DNA of 64,000 nucleotides, taken from positions 1 through 64,000 of the forward strand of contig NZ_JACNML010000004.1 of assembly GCF_020005365.1 (NCBI RefSeq), given 5' to 3'. Under the pieces are notes generated by a model. The model was not told the origin of the DNA, made no database searches, and saw only the letters and a list, made by a program, of their open reading frames with translations. The translations under genes and the position numbers were made by a program. Positions 27,667 through 37,686 of this stretch are shown here, piece by piece (the stretch's first letter is position 1; each line of letters opens with the position of its first letter). This DNA is from Kangiella shandongensis. Its GTDB lineage: Bacteria; Pseudomonadota; Gammaproteobacteria; Enterobacterales; Kangiellaceae.

Positions 27667-28169
27667 TAAGCTTTATCCTTTTCGCTGTATTCTTTAAATG
27701 CTCGTTCAATGATATCAAATAATGCTTCGTTATTGTGAGCGTTTCTTATTTGTGCACAAAGCGTTTTATTATCAAAAATGGCCTTGATCAGAGTAATACC
27801 TTCCAACATCCTAAAATCGAGATCTTGTGGGATCAATAGTGCAAACATGATATCGACGTCCTCTTTATCCGAGGCAAAAAAGTCGACGGGTGTATCCAGT
27901 GTGGCGAGGATTGCGATTGGTTGTTCACAGTTCTCAAGCCGTCCATGGGGGAGGGCAATGCCATGCCCAATGGCTGTGGTGCCTAATTGTTCGCGCTCGG
28001 TTAAGGCCTGAAGAATTTCAAACGAATCGAGCTTTTCCGTACTCTGGCTGAATATGTTGGCGAGTACTTGTAAGGCTTTCTTTCGGCTCGAGGCCTGTAA
28101 CCCGAGTTGGCAACGCTCGGGGGCAATAGTGTCTAATATGTGCATCGGTTGGGGTTGTTGGTCACTCAT
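27666..28169 (-). CDS. ptsN: Nitrogen PTS EIIA component PtsN
   Basis: This 167-residue PTS EIIA type-2 domain of the regulatory nitrogen PTS is phosphorylated on the conserved His, here H75 in IALPHGRLEN (E. coli H73). It usually modulates potassium uptake and stress signalling. It precedes rapZ with a one-base overlap. A terminator-like hairpin separates it from hpf upstream, so it may have its own promoter in the 290-bp gap. rpoN is missing from the cluster. Confidence 0.97.
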   Translation of the reverse strand: MSDQQPQPMHILDTIAPERCQLGLQASSRKKALQVLANIFSQSTEKLDSFEILQALTEREQLGTTAIGHGIALPHGRLENCEQPIAILATLDTPVDFFASDKEDVDIMFALLIPQDLDFRMLEGITLIKAIFDNKTLCAQIRNAHNNEALFDIIERAFKEYSEKDKA

Positions 28170-28261
28170 AAATATCTCTACTGAGAGTTGTTTTGTCCAG
28201 ACAGACGTTATCAGTGATTAATAATAATTTATATTTATATTTTGTATAACCACCTTGACGG

Positions 28262-28293
28262 AAAAATAGCCCCAACCCTCCGGGTTGAGGCTA
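28262..28293 (-). terminator. Rho-independent terminator between hpf and ptsN
   Basis: On the minus strand AGCCTCAACCC pairs with GGGTTGGGGCT (one G-T) around a GGA loop and continues into A then T5. It would end hpf transcripts and uncouple ptsN-rapZ from hpf. Confidence 0.8.
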
Positions 28294-28459
28294 CCATATG
28301 GTCACTCACTGTTGTAAGCATTTGGCTTACGGCTGCATGGGGGCGGGTGCTAATGCGGCTTAGAAAACAAAGTCGTGATAGGCTCAATATTAACACCCTA
28401 CATCTCGGTTGACGAGATTTTAGACACAACTGAGGTGTTCTCAGAGTGACCCACAGACC

Positions 28460-28747
28460 CTAGTGACGTTTCATCTTTTCTTTGTGTTTGATCACTTGTC
28501 TGTCTAATTTATCAATCAATAAATCAATCGCAGCATACATATCTTCAGATTCACTGTTAGCAAAAATCTCAGCACCATTGACATGGACGGTTGCTTCAGC
28601 AATCTGGCGAATCTTTTCTACGCTTAAGATCACATAAACGTTATTGATATGGTCGAAATGTCGTTCTAATTTTGAGAATTTTTCATCGACGAATTGTTTT
28701 AGAGGTTCTGTAATTTCTAAATGACGACCTGTTAGATTGATTTGCAT
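28460..28747 (-). CDS. hpf: Ribosome hibernation promoting factor
   Basis: This 95-residue short-form HPF/YhbH binds the 30S decoding region and promotes 100S ribosome dimers in stationary phase. It shows the family pattern MQINLTGRHLEITEPLKQFVDEK, VILSVEK and SEDMYAAIDLLIDKLDRQVIKHK. It belongs to the rpoN operon in most gammaproteobacteria, but the upstream 560 bp here contain no rpoN. Confidence 0.96.
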   Translation of the reverse strand: MQINLTGRHLEITEPLKQFVDEKFSKLERHFDHINNVYVILSVEKIRQIAEATVHVNGAEIFANSESEDMYAAIDLLIDKLDRQVIKHKEKMKRH

Positions 28748-29309
28748 AATAAATAATCCTTCTATAATAAATTTAATGTATAGATCGGTAACTCTTTTTT
28801 CGTTGGGGGGAGTTACCTTGGATCACGTGCGAAGGGGCCACGCGTAATAATTGAGTTGTGTAACCGAAATGGTTGAGTTGATAGTATAAATGGGAATATC
28901 TTGATGCTTCACCTCCTTTAAACGGTTGGAGATTACTGAGTAAGAAAAAGGGTGTTATGAATTGATGTAATTGAGTATAAGCAAAATGCTTTATCAGGCT
29001 CTTAGGCTTAGAATCGAACCAAGAGAGGAGGGCTTTAGATGTCAGGCGTTTTGTCTTTACCACTAAGCTAATCGATTCCTTTTATGACCCTTTAATTACA
29101 AGTTACCTTGAGATTGAGAATCTTGCAAGGCTTATTATTGATTTTGGGATTAGCATTCGGTTTTCAATGGGAGCGAGGTAATTTTTTATGAAATATCTCT
29201 GTTTTGTCTTAGTTATCACTATCCGCTGAAAGTCATGGCGTTTCATATTCTAAATCAGCAGCTTATAACAGAGTCCAGGCCATTGAACGCTCCATCAGAA
29301 GAACGAGGA
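28748..29309. other. Intergenic region lptB-hpf, position where rpoN is expected
   Basis: About 560 bp hold no credible gene. A 96-codon minus-strand frame at 28773-29063 is tRNA-like and low-complexity in part and was not accepted. The stretch contains the tRNA-like remnant at about 29001-29079. No sigma-54 coding similarity was noticed in any frame. Confidence 0.6.
29001..29079 (-). pseudogene. tRNA-like remnant
   Basis: The minus strand contains a D-arm-like string TAGCTTAGTGGTAAAG and, about 45 bases on, a canonical T-arm (CTTGG-TTCGATT-CTAAG, five pairs including one G-T). The acceptor ends do not pair, no proper anticodon stem forms, and no CCA is encoded. It reads as a decayed tRNA gene or tRNA-derived repeat, not a functional tRNA. 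Confidence 0.35.
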
Positions 29310-30035
29310 TTACATTTTAAAGTGTTCTCCCAAGTAGCGCTGTCTTACGATCGGATTTTCAAGAATTGTGTCGGTGTCTCCATCAGCAATGATGTTGCCG
29401 CTGTCGACGATGTAGGCTCGCTCACAAACGTCTAAGGTTTCGCGGACATTATGATCTGTGATCAAAACGCCAAGGCCGCGTTCTTTCAGTTGCATGATGA
29501 TACTTTTAATTTCAATGACCGAAATGGGATCGACACCGGCGAAAGGTTCATCCAGCAGAATGAATTTGGGGTCGTTTGCCAGAGCACGCGCAATTTCCAC
29601 ACGACGACGCTCACCGCCTGATAAGCTCATGCCCAGACTTAAGCGAATATGCTCAATATGGAATTCTGCCAACAGATCATCCAGCTTTTCTTCACGCTCC
29701 TGATCCGTTAAATCTTTGCGTAACTGCAGGATGGACATAATATTGTCCTGTACCGAAAGCTTGCGAAAGATTGATGCTTCCTGCGGCAGGTAACCAATTC
29801 CTTTCTGGGCACGGGTATGCATGGCGTTACCAGTGATATCTTCATCTGCCAGAAGAATCTTTCCGGCATCAGAGGGGACTAAACCAACGATCATGTAAAA
29901 CGAGGTGGTCTTACCCGCACCATTCGGGCCTAGCAGGCCAACAATGGAGCCTTGTTCAACCTCCAGCGAAACACTTTCGACAACTTTTCGAGTTTTATAG
30001 CTTTTGGCTAAGTTTAAGGCCTTTAGTGAGCTCAT
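29310..30035 (-). CDS. lptB: Lipopolysaccharide export ATPase LptB
   Basis: This ABC ATPase powers LPS extraction by LptFG. The start ATG at 30035 ([13 protein letters not shown]) is chosen because it lies one base after the lptA stop and gives the standard 241 residues; the frame stays open upstream through lptA. Walker [10 protein letters not shown] is at 36-44, the ABC signature is [15 protein letters not shown] and Walker B is [12 protein letters not shown]. It is the last gene of a kdsD-kdsC-lptC-lptA-lptB operon. Confidence 0.97.
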   Translation of the reverse strand: MSSLKALNLAKSYKTRKVVESVSLEVEQGSIVGLLGPNGAGKTTSFYMIVGLVPSDAGKILLADEDITGNAMHTRAQKGIGYLPQEASIFRKLSVQDNIMSILQLRKDLTDQEREEKLDDLLAEFHIEHIRLSLGMSLSGGERRRVEIARALANDPKFILLDEPFAGVDPISVIEIKSIIMQLKERGLGVLITDHNVRETLDVCERAYIVDSGNIIADGDTDTILENPIVRQRYLGEHFKM

Positions 30036-30036
30036 G

Positions 30037-30858
30037 TTACTGTCTGTCCTCATCCTGTTTTGGTGCTTCTGAGGAAGTATTATTGTCTGACGTCTCTGTT
30101 TCGTTTTTCTGCTCTGACTCTTCAAGAGCCTTTTCAGTTTCTGTTTTGTCCGTTGTTGGCTCTTCCTGCCAATAAAACTCGGTGACCACTTGTTGTGAGC
30201 CATCTTCACTTTGATTGGCAGAAATGCGTTTGGTCGCTCCATCGTATGTGAGCATGGCGGCAGAGGTATTGGATGAGCCCTGACTGAGTTGTACTGAACC
30301 AACGAGTTGAGTCTTGCGATCTTTACCGTTAGAGCGGAGGGTATCGGCGACAGCTTTAATTGCCGTTTGGTTCGGTTGTTGCAGAGTAAACTGAGTCGGG
30401 TTGCCAGTCAGTACAAAACTAAAACCTTTGCTGATACGTTGATTAGCGCGTAATTTATTACCGATCAGAGTGAGCTCGTCACCTTTTGACTTTTGTATGA
30501 TTTGGATCGTGCCATCGGCTGCGAGCTCGCCCGTCTGTTGTTGGTAACTGATGCTTGGCGCTTCAATATCGGTGGTTTCACCCAGCTCGTTAACATGATG
30601 AATCTTGACCGGGCTGCCTTCGGCAGTAATGGTTCCCGCATCCTCACCTTGCTTGATTAATTTATCGGCGTGGATGGTTAGCTGGCCATGCTCATAAATC
30701 ACATTATTTTCATGAACAATAATTGGAGGTTCTTGTGAAGCATCAATATAAGAATTTCCCGAACGAAGTTTGGATTTTTCGAACTCGTCTGCCTGGATTG
30801 AAGTTAAAGGACTGTACAAAACCAGGAATCCAATAAGTGAGGTTATAAATGTTTTCAT
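30037..30858 (-). CDS. lptA: LPS transport periplasmic protein LptA
   Basis: LptA builds the periplasmic bridge that carries LPS from LptC to LptDE. The 273-residue product has a signal peptide (about 1-23, cleavage after Ala before DEFEK) and an OstA-type beta-jellyroll (to about 215). An unusually long hydrophilic tail follows, rich in Glu, Thr and Asn, about 50 residues longer than E. coli LptA. It overlaps lptC by 4 bases and abuts lptB. Confidence 0.94.
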   Translation of the reverse strand: MKTFITSLIGFLVLYSPLTSIQADEFEKSKLRSGNSYIDASQEPPIIVHENNVIYEHGQLTIHADKLIKQGEDAGTITAEGSPVKIHHVNELGETTDIEAPSISYQQQTGELAADGTIQIIQKSKGDELTLIGNKLRANQRISKGFSFVLTGNPTQFTLQQPNQTAIKAVADTLRSNGKDRKTQLVGSVQLSQGSSNTSAAMLTYDGATKRISANQSEDGSQQVVTEFYWQEEPTTDKTETEKALEESEQKNETETSDNNTSSEAPKQDEDRQ

Positions 30859-31409
30859 AATTCTTCAGAGACAACCTGAGATTTAAATTTAATGATATTT
30901 TCTTTCAAGTCGGCTGTCATGCCTTTGGCCGTTTGCCGAAAGATCGTGTTGTTTAACTCAACCTCAGACTCAGTAAAAGCGGTCTGGGTTGTAAAATCAA
31001 TTTTCAGTTGTGGCATGGAGAGAGTAATTGGAGGTCGTGAACTCTTGGATTCCAGTTCAATCACTACCGCACCGTCTAGTGCCAATTGCTCACTGAGTTC
31101 ATTATTAATGGCTTTATTTGCAGTTACCTGCCATCGTTGCTCAGGAGAGAGCATTTCAAAGTGAGGCTGCTCCATACGGGTTTGCATGATGTCTTTGAAA
31201 TGAGATGTTTTGCTACTGGTAAACTTTCTTGTGGGTATACCGTTTTCATCGAATTCAAGGGTCGAGGTGTTAACCAGATAATAATCCGGGTTATTGCTGG
31301 TGGTAACAAAATCAGGTTTTTGTTCGACCGATTTATCCCAGAGAAAAGCCACCACGAAAGTACCGGGCACTAACAACCATAAAATTTGGCGGCCTTTCAA
31401 AAAGGTCAT
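30855..31409 (-). CDS. lptC: LPS export protein LptC
   Basis: The 184-residue bitopic protein has an N-terminal membrane anchor (about 7-25, ILWLLVPGTFVVAFLW) and a periplasmic OstA-like jellyroll. LptC receives LPS from LptBFG and passes it to LptA. Sequence conservation is low in the family; identity follows from topology, length and the position between kdsC and lptA. The start overlaps the kdsC stop by one base. Confidence 0.93.
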   Translation of the reverse strand: MTFLKGRQILWLLVPGTFVVAFLWDKSVEQKPDFVTTSNNPDYYLVNTSTLEFDENGIPTRKFTSSKTSHFKDIMQTRMEQPHFEMLSPEQRWQVTANKAINNELSEQLALDGAVVIELESKSSRPPITLSMPQLKIDFTTQTAFTESEVELNNTIFRQTAKGMTADLKENIIKFKSQVVSEEL

Positions 31410-31948
31410 TAATAATACTCCCGATGAAGTTGTTTCAGAGCTGACTGACTCTCCAGAATCATGTCCGTAATTTCTCGCACGGCACCAAAACCACCATGGC
31501 TTGGGGTGACCCAGTCGGCATGCTCACGAACAAACCAATGCCCATCTGCTACTGTAACACCAAGGCCTGAACGACGCATTAATGGTAAGTCGGGCAGATC
31601 GTCGCCAACATGGCACACTTGGGATGGCTGAATGGAAAGTTTTTCACAGAGCTCGTCATAAGCAGCAATCTTATCTTGCTGGCCCTGGTAATAATGTTTA
31701 ATGGATAATTCCTGACAACGCTTTGCGACAATCTCAGAGTTACGGCCAGTGATAATAGCTACTTCGATGCCATGTTTCATGAGGCTCTTCAGGCCGAAGC
31801 CATCCTTAATATTGAAGGTTTTCAGTTCTTCGCCATGGTTGCCGATAATAACCTGCCCATTGCTGAGTACGCCATCAACATCGCAAATGAGTAACTTGAT
31901 GCGACGTGCTTTGCTCAGAAGTTCTTCCGAATAGTGTGGCGTGATCAT
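31409..31948 (-). CDS. kdsC: 3-deoxy-D-manno-octulosonate 8-phosphate phosphatase KdsC
   Basis: This HAD-family C0-type phosphatase releases Kdo from Kdo-8-phosphate. The DxD motif is D23-V-D25 ([13 protein letters not shown]). IITGRNS, the Lys in [11 protein letters not shown], and [10 protein letters not shown] complete the HAD motifs. The length of 179 residues is normal. It overlaps both kdsD and lptC by one base, so the operon is tightly coupled. Confidence 0.97.
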   Translation of the reverse strand: MITPHYSEELLSKARRIKLLICDVDGVLSNGQVIIGNHGEELKTFNIKDGFGLKSLMKHGIEVAIITGRNSEIVAKRCQELSIKHYYQGQQDKIAAYDELCEKLSIQPSQVCHVGDDLPDLPLMRRSGLGVTVADGHWFVREHADWVTPSHGGFGAVREITDMILESQSALKQLHREYY

Positions 31949-32928
31949 TACACGACCCCCGCTTTTAATAAGTCATGCATATGGACGGCGCCGAGAGGCT
32001 TGTTGTCATCACCGACCACGATAAGACAGGTGATACTGTTTTGCTCCATCAGTCCAAAGGCATCGACGGCGAGGGCATCGGCAGTAATGGTTTTGCCGCC
32101 CCTGGTCATGACCTGCTCGATAATTGCGTTAACATCAACACCTTTTTCGAACGCACGGCGTAAATCACCATCAGTGAAAATGCCGAGTAAGTTTTGATTG
32201 GCATCCAGTACTGCTGTCATACCCAGACGCTTGTCTGTCATTTCGAGTAAGGCATCTTTTATCGGAGTACCTGGCGTCACCGTTGGAAAGTTTTCCGCAG
32301 TATGCATTAAATCTTCGACCTGCAATAAGAGGCGCTTACCCAGGCTACCGCCGGGGTGCGATAAGGCAAAGTCGTCTGGCGTAAACCCTTTCGCTTCAAG
32401 CAGGGTGACCGCAATGGCATCGCCCAGCGCCAGAACCGCAGTGGTGGATGCTGTTGGTGCCAGGTTGTGAGGGCATGCCTCCTGAGAGACTTTAACCGTT
32501 AAGTGGACCATACTCGCTTTTGCTAAACTGGAGCTCGGGTTGCTGGTAATGCTGATTAAAGGGATGTTGCGCCGCTTAATGACCGGAATTAAGGAAGTGA
32601 CTTCGTGAGTTTCCCCTGAGTTGGAGAGTGCTATCACCACGTCCCGCTCTTCGATCATGCCCAGATCACCGTGACTGGCTTCAGCCGGGTGTACGAAAAA
32701 AGCAGGTGTTCCTGTGCTGGCAAGAGTAGCGGCCATCTTACCGCCAATATGCCCGGACTTACCCATACCGATAACAACCACTTTCCCCTGACAATCCAGC
32801 AACCGCTGGCAGGCGGTGACGAAATCATCATTAAGCTGTGATTTTAATTGCTTAACAGCATCACTTTCGATGGTTATGACACGCTCAGCGCTGGCTAAAA
32901 ATTGCTGCTTGTCTGGCTGTTGACTCAA
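31948..32928 (-). CDS. kdsD: Arabinose-5-phosphate isomerase KdsD
   Basis: The product converts ribulose-5-phosphate to arabinose-5-phosphate for Kdo synthesis. The 326-residue protein has a SIS domain (about 40-175, with VIGMGKSGHIGGKMAATLASTGTPAFFVHPAE split over the sugar-phosphate site) followed by two CBS domains to the C-terminus. It starts the kds-lpt operon, with the CaCA exchanger upstream after 57 bp. Confidence 0.96.
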   Translation of the reverse strand: MSQQPDKQQFLASAERVITIESDAVKQLKSQLNDDFVTACQRLLDCQGKVVVIGMGKSGHIGGKMAATLASTGTPAFFVHPAEASHGDLGMIEERDVVIALSNSGETHEVTSLIPVIKRRNIPLISITSNPSSSLAKASMVHLTVKVSQEACPHNLAPTASTTAVLALGDAIAVTLLEAKGFTPDDFALSHPGGSLGKRLLLQVEDLMHTAENFPTVTPGTPIKDALLEMTDKRLGMTAVLDANQNLLGIFTDGDLRRAFEKGVDVNAIIEQVMTRGGKTITADALAVDAFGLMEQNSITCLIVVGDDNKPLGAVHMHDLLKAGVV

Positions 32929-32985
32929 AGTATGCTCCCTAACTGCCTGCTTTGTATCTGATTTTTTGAGAGTTCTTGCTCGTCA

Positions 32986-33975
32986 TTAGAGTACGAAGAA
33001 CCGAACTATATAATACCCCAGGAAGACAGCAACTAAAATAGCGCCTTCAATGCGGTTGATTTTACCTGCGCCGCGGAAGCCATAGGACATGACTGCCATC
33101 GCTATAATCAAGCCCAGCATGAGCGGATAGTCGATATACAGGATCTTGCTTTCTATTGCTGGCGCTGCAATTGCTGCTGGAATACCTAATACGCCGAGCA
33201 GATTGAAAATGTTTGAGCCAATGACATTACCAATGGCTATTTCATGTTCATTTTTAAGCACACTGGCAACCGAGGCTCCAAGCTCTGGTAAGCTGGTACC
33301 GAGGGCTACGATAGTTAAGCCAATGACGGTTTCTGACACGCCGAAGGTCAGTGCAATACCGCTGGCTCCTACAATGAGAAGTTTTGAACTTCCAACCAGT
33401 AACACTAATCCTAAAAGAACCCAGAAGACAGCTTTGCCTGTTGGCATCCCTTCCGGCAATTCCTCAATCAGCTCATCAACCATGGGATCATGGTCTTTAC
33501 GTGACTGTATACCCATTCGGACAAGCCAGAAAAAATAAAGCACCAACCCCGTTAACAGTATGAACCCTTCCCAGTGACTCAGGCGTAAATCGAGGAAAAA
33601 CAGAAATGCGGCGATTGCGGATAAGAATAGAATAGGAATTTCACGTCTGAGTAGTCCCGAGTGAATCATTAGAGGGCGCACCAGTGCGGTAATACCCAGA
33701 ACCAATGCAATATTGGTGATGTTCGAGCCAAGCGCATTACCGATGGCGACCTCGGGGCCACAGTCCGGGTTCTCTGGAGTACAGGTTTTAAAGGAGTCGA
33801 GAATTGAAACGAAGATTTCTGGTGCTGATGAACCGATAGCGACGATGGTTAAACCAACGATCAGGCGAGAAACTCCTAAGTTGCGGGCTATTGCTGCTGC
33901 GCCATCCGTAAAACGATCTGCGCTCCACATTAAAAGAGTAATACCGATAACGATATACGCAATATTTTCTATCAT
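32986..33975 (-). CDS. yrbG: Calcium/sodium antiporter (YrbG family)
   Basis: This 329-residue CaCA-superfamily exchanger has about ten TM helices and the two characteristic alpha repeats, GSSAPEIFVS in the N-terminal half and ALGTSLPELGASVAS in the C-terminal half. These carry the conserved acidic ion-binding residues. Substrate is inferred from the family. The yrbG-kdsD-kdsC-lptC-lptA-lptB order is as in E. coli. Confidence 0.93.
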   Translation of the reverse strand: MIENIAYIVIGITLLMWSADRFTDGAAAIARNLGVSRLIVGLTIVAIGSSAPEIFVSILDSFKTCTPENPDCGPEVAIGNALGSNITNIALVLGITALVRPLMIHSGLLRREIPILFLSAIAAFLFFLDLRLSHWEGFILLTGLVLYFFWLVRMGIQSRKDHDPMVDELIEELPEGMPTGKAVFWVLLGLVLLVGSSKLLIVGASGIALTFGVSETVIGLTIVALGTSLPELGASVASVLKNEHEIAIGNVIGSNIFNLLGVLGIPAAIAAPAIESKILYIDYPLMLGLIIAMAVMSYGFRGAGKINRIEGAILVAVFLGYYIVRFFVL

Positions 33976-34400
33976 GAGAACCTTAGTGGATTGTTCTTAG
34001 TACTATTATAGGGCCTGTAAGATATTAGTTTATAGCGACAAACTGTAACGAAGCTTTGCTAAAACAACGGCCCGGAATCCGTAAAATCGAGCGCGCTATT
34101 GTACTAGGTTGGTACCAGGTTGTCATCAAGAGTCGCTGCTATAGGCCCCGCTAACTGGTTGATTAGTAGTTATTTTAGAGCAAAAGATGCACTATAAATC
34201 CGAATTTTGCGACAGATGGTATTGGGTCTTGAAGGAAAATAGCGATTGAAAGGTGTTTATTCGAGCTATTTACGGTAAAATCCTGCCACTTTACAGTCAT
34301 ATTTGATAACTCGCTGCCTTGATTCTGGCTTTAATTAGCCAAAGTTTGACATCATACTGTGAGTTAATCAGTCATTTATCAGCAAACGAAGATTTTCCTA
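33976..34400. other. Divergent intergenic region yrbG-ibaG
   Basis: About 425 bp between divergently transcribed genes should hold both promoters. A TTGACA occurs near 34346 but without a good -10 at the right distance. No gene, RNA or repeat was recognised. Confidence 0.4.
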
Positions 34401-34646
34401 ATGATAGAAGAGATCAAAAACCTTATTGAGCAAGAGATAGAGACCACCGAATTACGCGTTGATGGTGACGGTAGCCATTATCAGGTTATTGTTGTCAGTG
34501 AACAGTTTGAAGGACTGCGCCCAGTGAAAAAGCAGCAGATGGTTTACGCCGCGGTGAACGAGCACATCGCCAGCGGTGAGATTCATGCTTTGAGTATCAA
34601 AGCATACACTCCTGCTGAGTGGGAAAAGGCAAAGTTATTTGTGTAA
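34401..34646 (+). CDS. ibaG: BolA-family protein IbaG
   Basis: The 81-residue BolA/YrbA-fold protein contains the conserved HYQVIVVSEQFEG and the C-terminal HALSIKAYTPAEW. BolA-family proteins pair with monothiol glutaredoxins in iron-sulfur trafficking. IbaG (YrbA) is the form encoded just before murA. The His and loop residues typical of cluster binding are present in part. It precedes murA by 64 bp on the same strand. Confidence 0.93.
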   Translation: MIEEIKNLIEQEIETTELRVDGDGSHYQVIVVSEQFEGLRPVKKQQMVYAAVNEHIASGEIHALSIKAYTPAEWEKAKLFV

Positions 34647-34701
34647 GCGAGTCTGAGGCTGAAGAGTTGCTCTTAGCTAAAGCATCAATTTAAGAACGTA
34701 A

Positions 34702-35970
<1,269 letters not shown>

Positions 35971-35989
35971 ACGGTTTTAGCGGAAAAAG

Positions 35990-36025
35990 AAAAGGCGTTA
36001 ACTGTTGTGGTTAACGCCTTTTTTT
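35990..36025 (+). terminator. Rho-independent terminator of ibaG-murA
   Basis: A perfect 12-bp stem (AAAGGCGTTAAC / GTTAACGCCTTT) around TGTTGTG is followed by T-rich DNA. It lies 20 bases after murA. Its left arm preceded by A-runs may also end the opposing lipoprotein gene. Confidence 0.92.
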
Positions 36026-36028
36026 GTA

Positions 36029-36619
36029 TCACAGCTTTGGTGGTGCTTTGGGGTGAGGGCAGTTTTTTATTGCTTTTTTTATATCTGAGTAAAGATCAAC
36101 AACGGGATGATCTTCAAGCATTACTCTTAGCTGTCTTTGCTCTATGCCTTCTAGGCCTGTTTTATATTGATAAATATAAGTGGGGGTATCTAATTTCATA
36201 GAAAAATACTTTTTATTGTAAGAAGGTAGCTCGGTATCTTTAATTTGCTTTAGCAGGTTTGCTATTGAGGTACAGTCTTCAGCAAAATAGACTTTGTTAT
36301 CTACTTTCAACTTCTTTTTTGCATCAGCGTAGAGTAAAGCGTCATTGTGGCTCAATAGATTTACAAATTGCTGGTATGGCGAGCTATTAAACTGAAGGTA
36401 TGAAATCCATTTAGTATTCGGACTTAGAATAAAAGCCTCACTGACTTGACTATTATGTTTTACCATTAAGGTACTCGATTTGAGCAAGTCCACCTCATAG
36501 CTATCGGCATAAGTATCGGCTTGCTGTAGAATCGACCTTTTTTTAGATTTTTGCTCTAAAGAGGTTGAATTACACCCAAACACCAGTAGCAACAATAAAC
36601 TCGCAATTATATTTCTCAT
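36029..36619 (-). CDS. Hypothetical lipoprotein
   Basis: The function is not recognised. The start is taken at the ATG at 36619 (MRNIIASLLLLLVFGC) because a type II signal peptide with Cys 16 begins there; the frame extends 19 codons further upstream inside the neighbouring gene. The mature region of about 180 residues is hydrophilic, with two further Cys (AEDC and KNCPHPKAPPKL near the end). Base composition is more AT-rich than the flanking murA and degS. It overlaps no core operon and appears paired with the 307-residue gene just upstream. Confidence 0.7.
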   Translation of the reverse strand: MRNIIASLLLLLVFGCNSTSLEQKSKKRSILQQADTYADSYEVDLLKSSTLMVKHNSQVSEAFILSPNTKWISYLQFNSSPYQQFVNLLSHNDALLYADAKKKLKVDNKVYFAEDCTSIANLLKQIKDTELPSYNKKYFSMKLDTPTYIYQYKTGLEGIEQRQLRVMLEDHPVVDLYSDIKKAIKNCPHPKAPPKL

Positions 36620-36635
36620 ATTTTTAATCTGCCTT

Positions 36636-37559
36636 TTATATAGAGTTCGAACAATCAACAAAAGCATATTCTCCATTTCGATAAAACTTATGAATATTCA
36701 ACTCATTATCTATTTTTATAACGACGTCTGAATTAAATCTTATGTTGCTGATCGAGTACTCTTTTATATTATCCTTTTTGTATGGGTTAGTATTACTGAG
36801 GGATTTCTGTAGCTTTTTATCATTTGTGTCAGGATACCCAAAAATCACAGCATATCTATGGAGTATCTTTTTGATGCTGGTCTGCCTCATGGCGCTAAAA
36901 TAGCTCTTGTGCATAATTTTTGTTCGTTCGGAGATCGGGAATATTGCAGACAAAGCAATAATTTCATCACCAGTACCAATATTTAGAAAGCCTGGCTTTG
37001 CACCAAAGCATACATCGGCCCACTGTGTACTTGTTTGCCCAGCTATTTGCCAACTTTTCACATGTTCCCGCATTCGCCTGACCTGCATATCGACCAGTTC
37101 TTCGGCGGTGTAGATATTGGGTTTGATAATTTTTTCAAATTCGTAGTGGGTGTTGACGATTTCTTTGGCAAGTCCTCTGGCGGTACGAATGCCACAGTTT
37201 AGAGGGTGACTTTTTTTAGCCGCCTTTGGTTTTAGGGGCCTGAGTTTCTTGATAACTTTTGCATGGGTGATAGTACCAATATAAGGAGCGCTTGCTTGAC
37301 CCACTGAAAACTTCAAAAAGGAGTGTGGTAGCTCGAAGTAGATATGTTTGTTGCTGTGTAGTTTGTGGTTAACGATATCTGTTACCAGCGTGTTGAGCTT
37401 ATTATGCAGTTTAAGCTGCTCATGATGTGGTAACTGCTTAATCGTTTGCTCAGCCTTGTGCGAAATTTTGAGCTCTTTACCCAGAAATGCTTTCTGATTG
37501 GAGTTTATGGGGCTTCTGAAGTCGGTTAAATCTGTTTGCTTCGCTAATGGGTTATCCAT
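36636..37559 (-). CDS. Hypothetical protein paired with the downstream lipoprotein
   Basis: A 307-residue basic protein without signal peptide or membrane segment and without a recognised domain. Notable stretches are a charged N-terminal half rich in Lys and His (KLRPLKPKAAKKSH), CGIRTARGLAKEIVNTHYEFEK, and a central SWQIAGQTSTQWADVCFG. The downstream lipoprotein starts 17 bp after its stop, so the two are probably co-expressed. AT-rich composition and its place between the conserved murA and degS loci suggest horizontal acquisition. A secreted effector with a lipoprotein partner is one possibility, but nothing in the sequence proves it. Confidence 0.7.
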   Translation of the reverse strand: MDNPLAKQTDLTDFRSPINSNQKAFLGKELKISHKAEQTIKQLPHHEQLKLHNKLNTLVTDIVNHKLHSNKHIYFELPHSFLKFSVGQASAPYIGTITHAKVIKKLRPLKPKAAKKSHPLNCGIRTARGLAKEIVNTHYEFEKIIKPNIYTAEELVDMQVRRMREHVKSWQIAGQTSTQWADVCFGAKPGFLNIGTGDEIIALSAIFPISERTKIMHKSYFSAMRQTSIKKILHRYAVIFGYPDTNDKKLQKSLSNTNPYKKDNIKEYSISNIRFNSDVVIKIDNELNIHKFYRNGEYAFVDCSNSI

Positions 37560-37650
37560 GTCGAATCATTCCTTGATGGCTGGTCACTCTGTTTTACGAA
37601 ATCATAGATAAACTCAAGGTAAATATCAACAAGAGAGTGGTGAGGGTAAG

Positions 37651-37680
37651 CACACTTTCGGCAACATTACCGAAAGTGTG
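37651..37680 (-). terminator. Perfect hairpin downstream of the DegS gene
   Basis: An 11-bp perfect inverted repeat (CACACTTTCGG / CCGAAAGTGTG) with an 8-nt loop begins 7 bases beyond the degS-like stop. No T-run follows on the minus strand, so it may be a 3' stabiliser or a Rho-assisted terminator. Confidence 0.45.
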
Positions 37681-37686
37681 AAGAAA

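Noticed and set aside
28773-29063. 96-codon minus-strand frame upstream of hpf
   Set aside because: It overlaps the tRNA-like remnant, has no recognisable domain and no convincing start signal.
29310-30302. 330-codon version of lptB
   Set aside because: The extra N-terminal 89 codons overlap lptA and are not LptB-like; the ATG at 30035 gives the family length.
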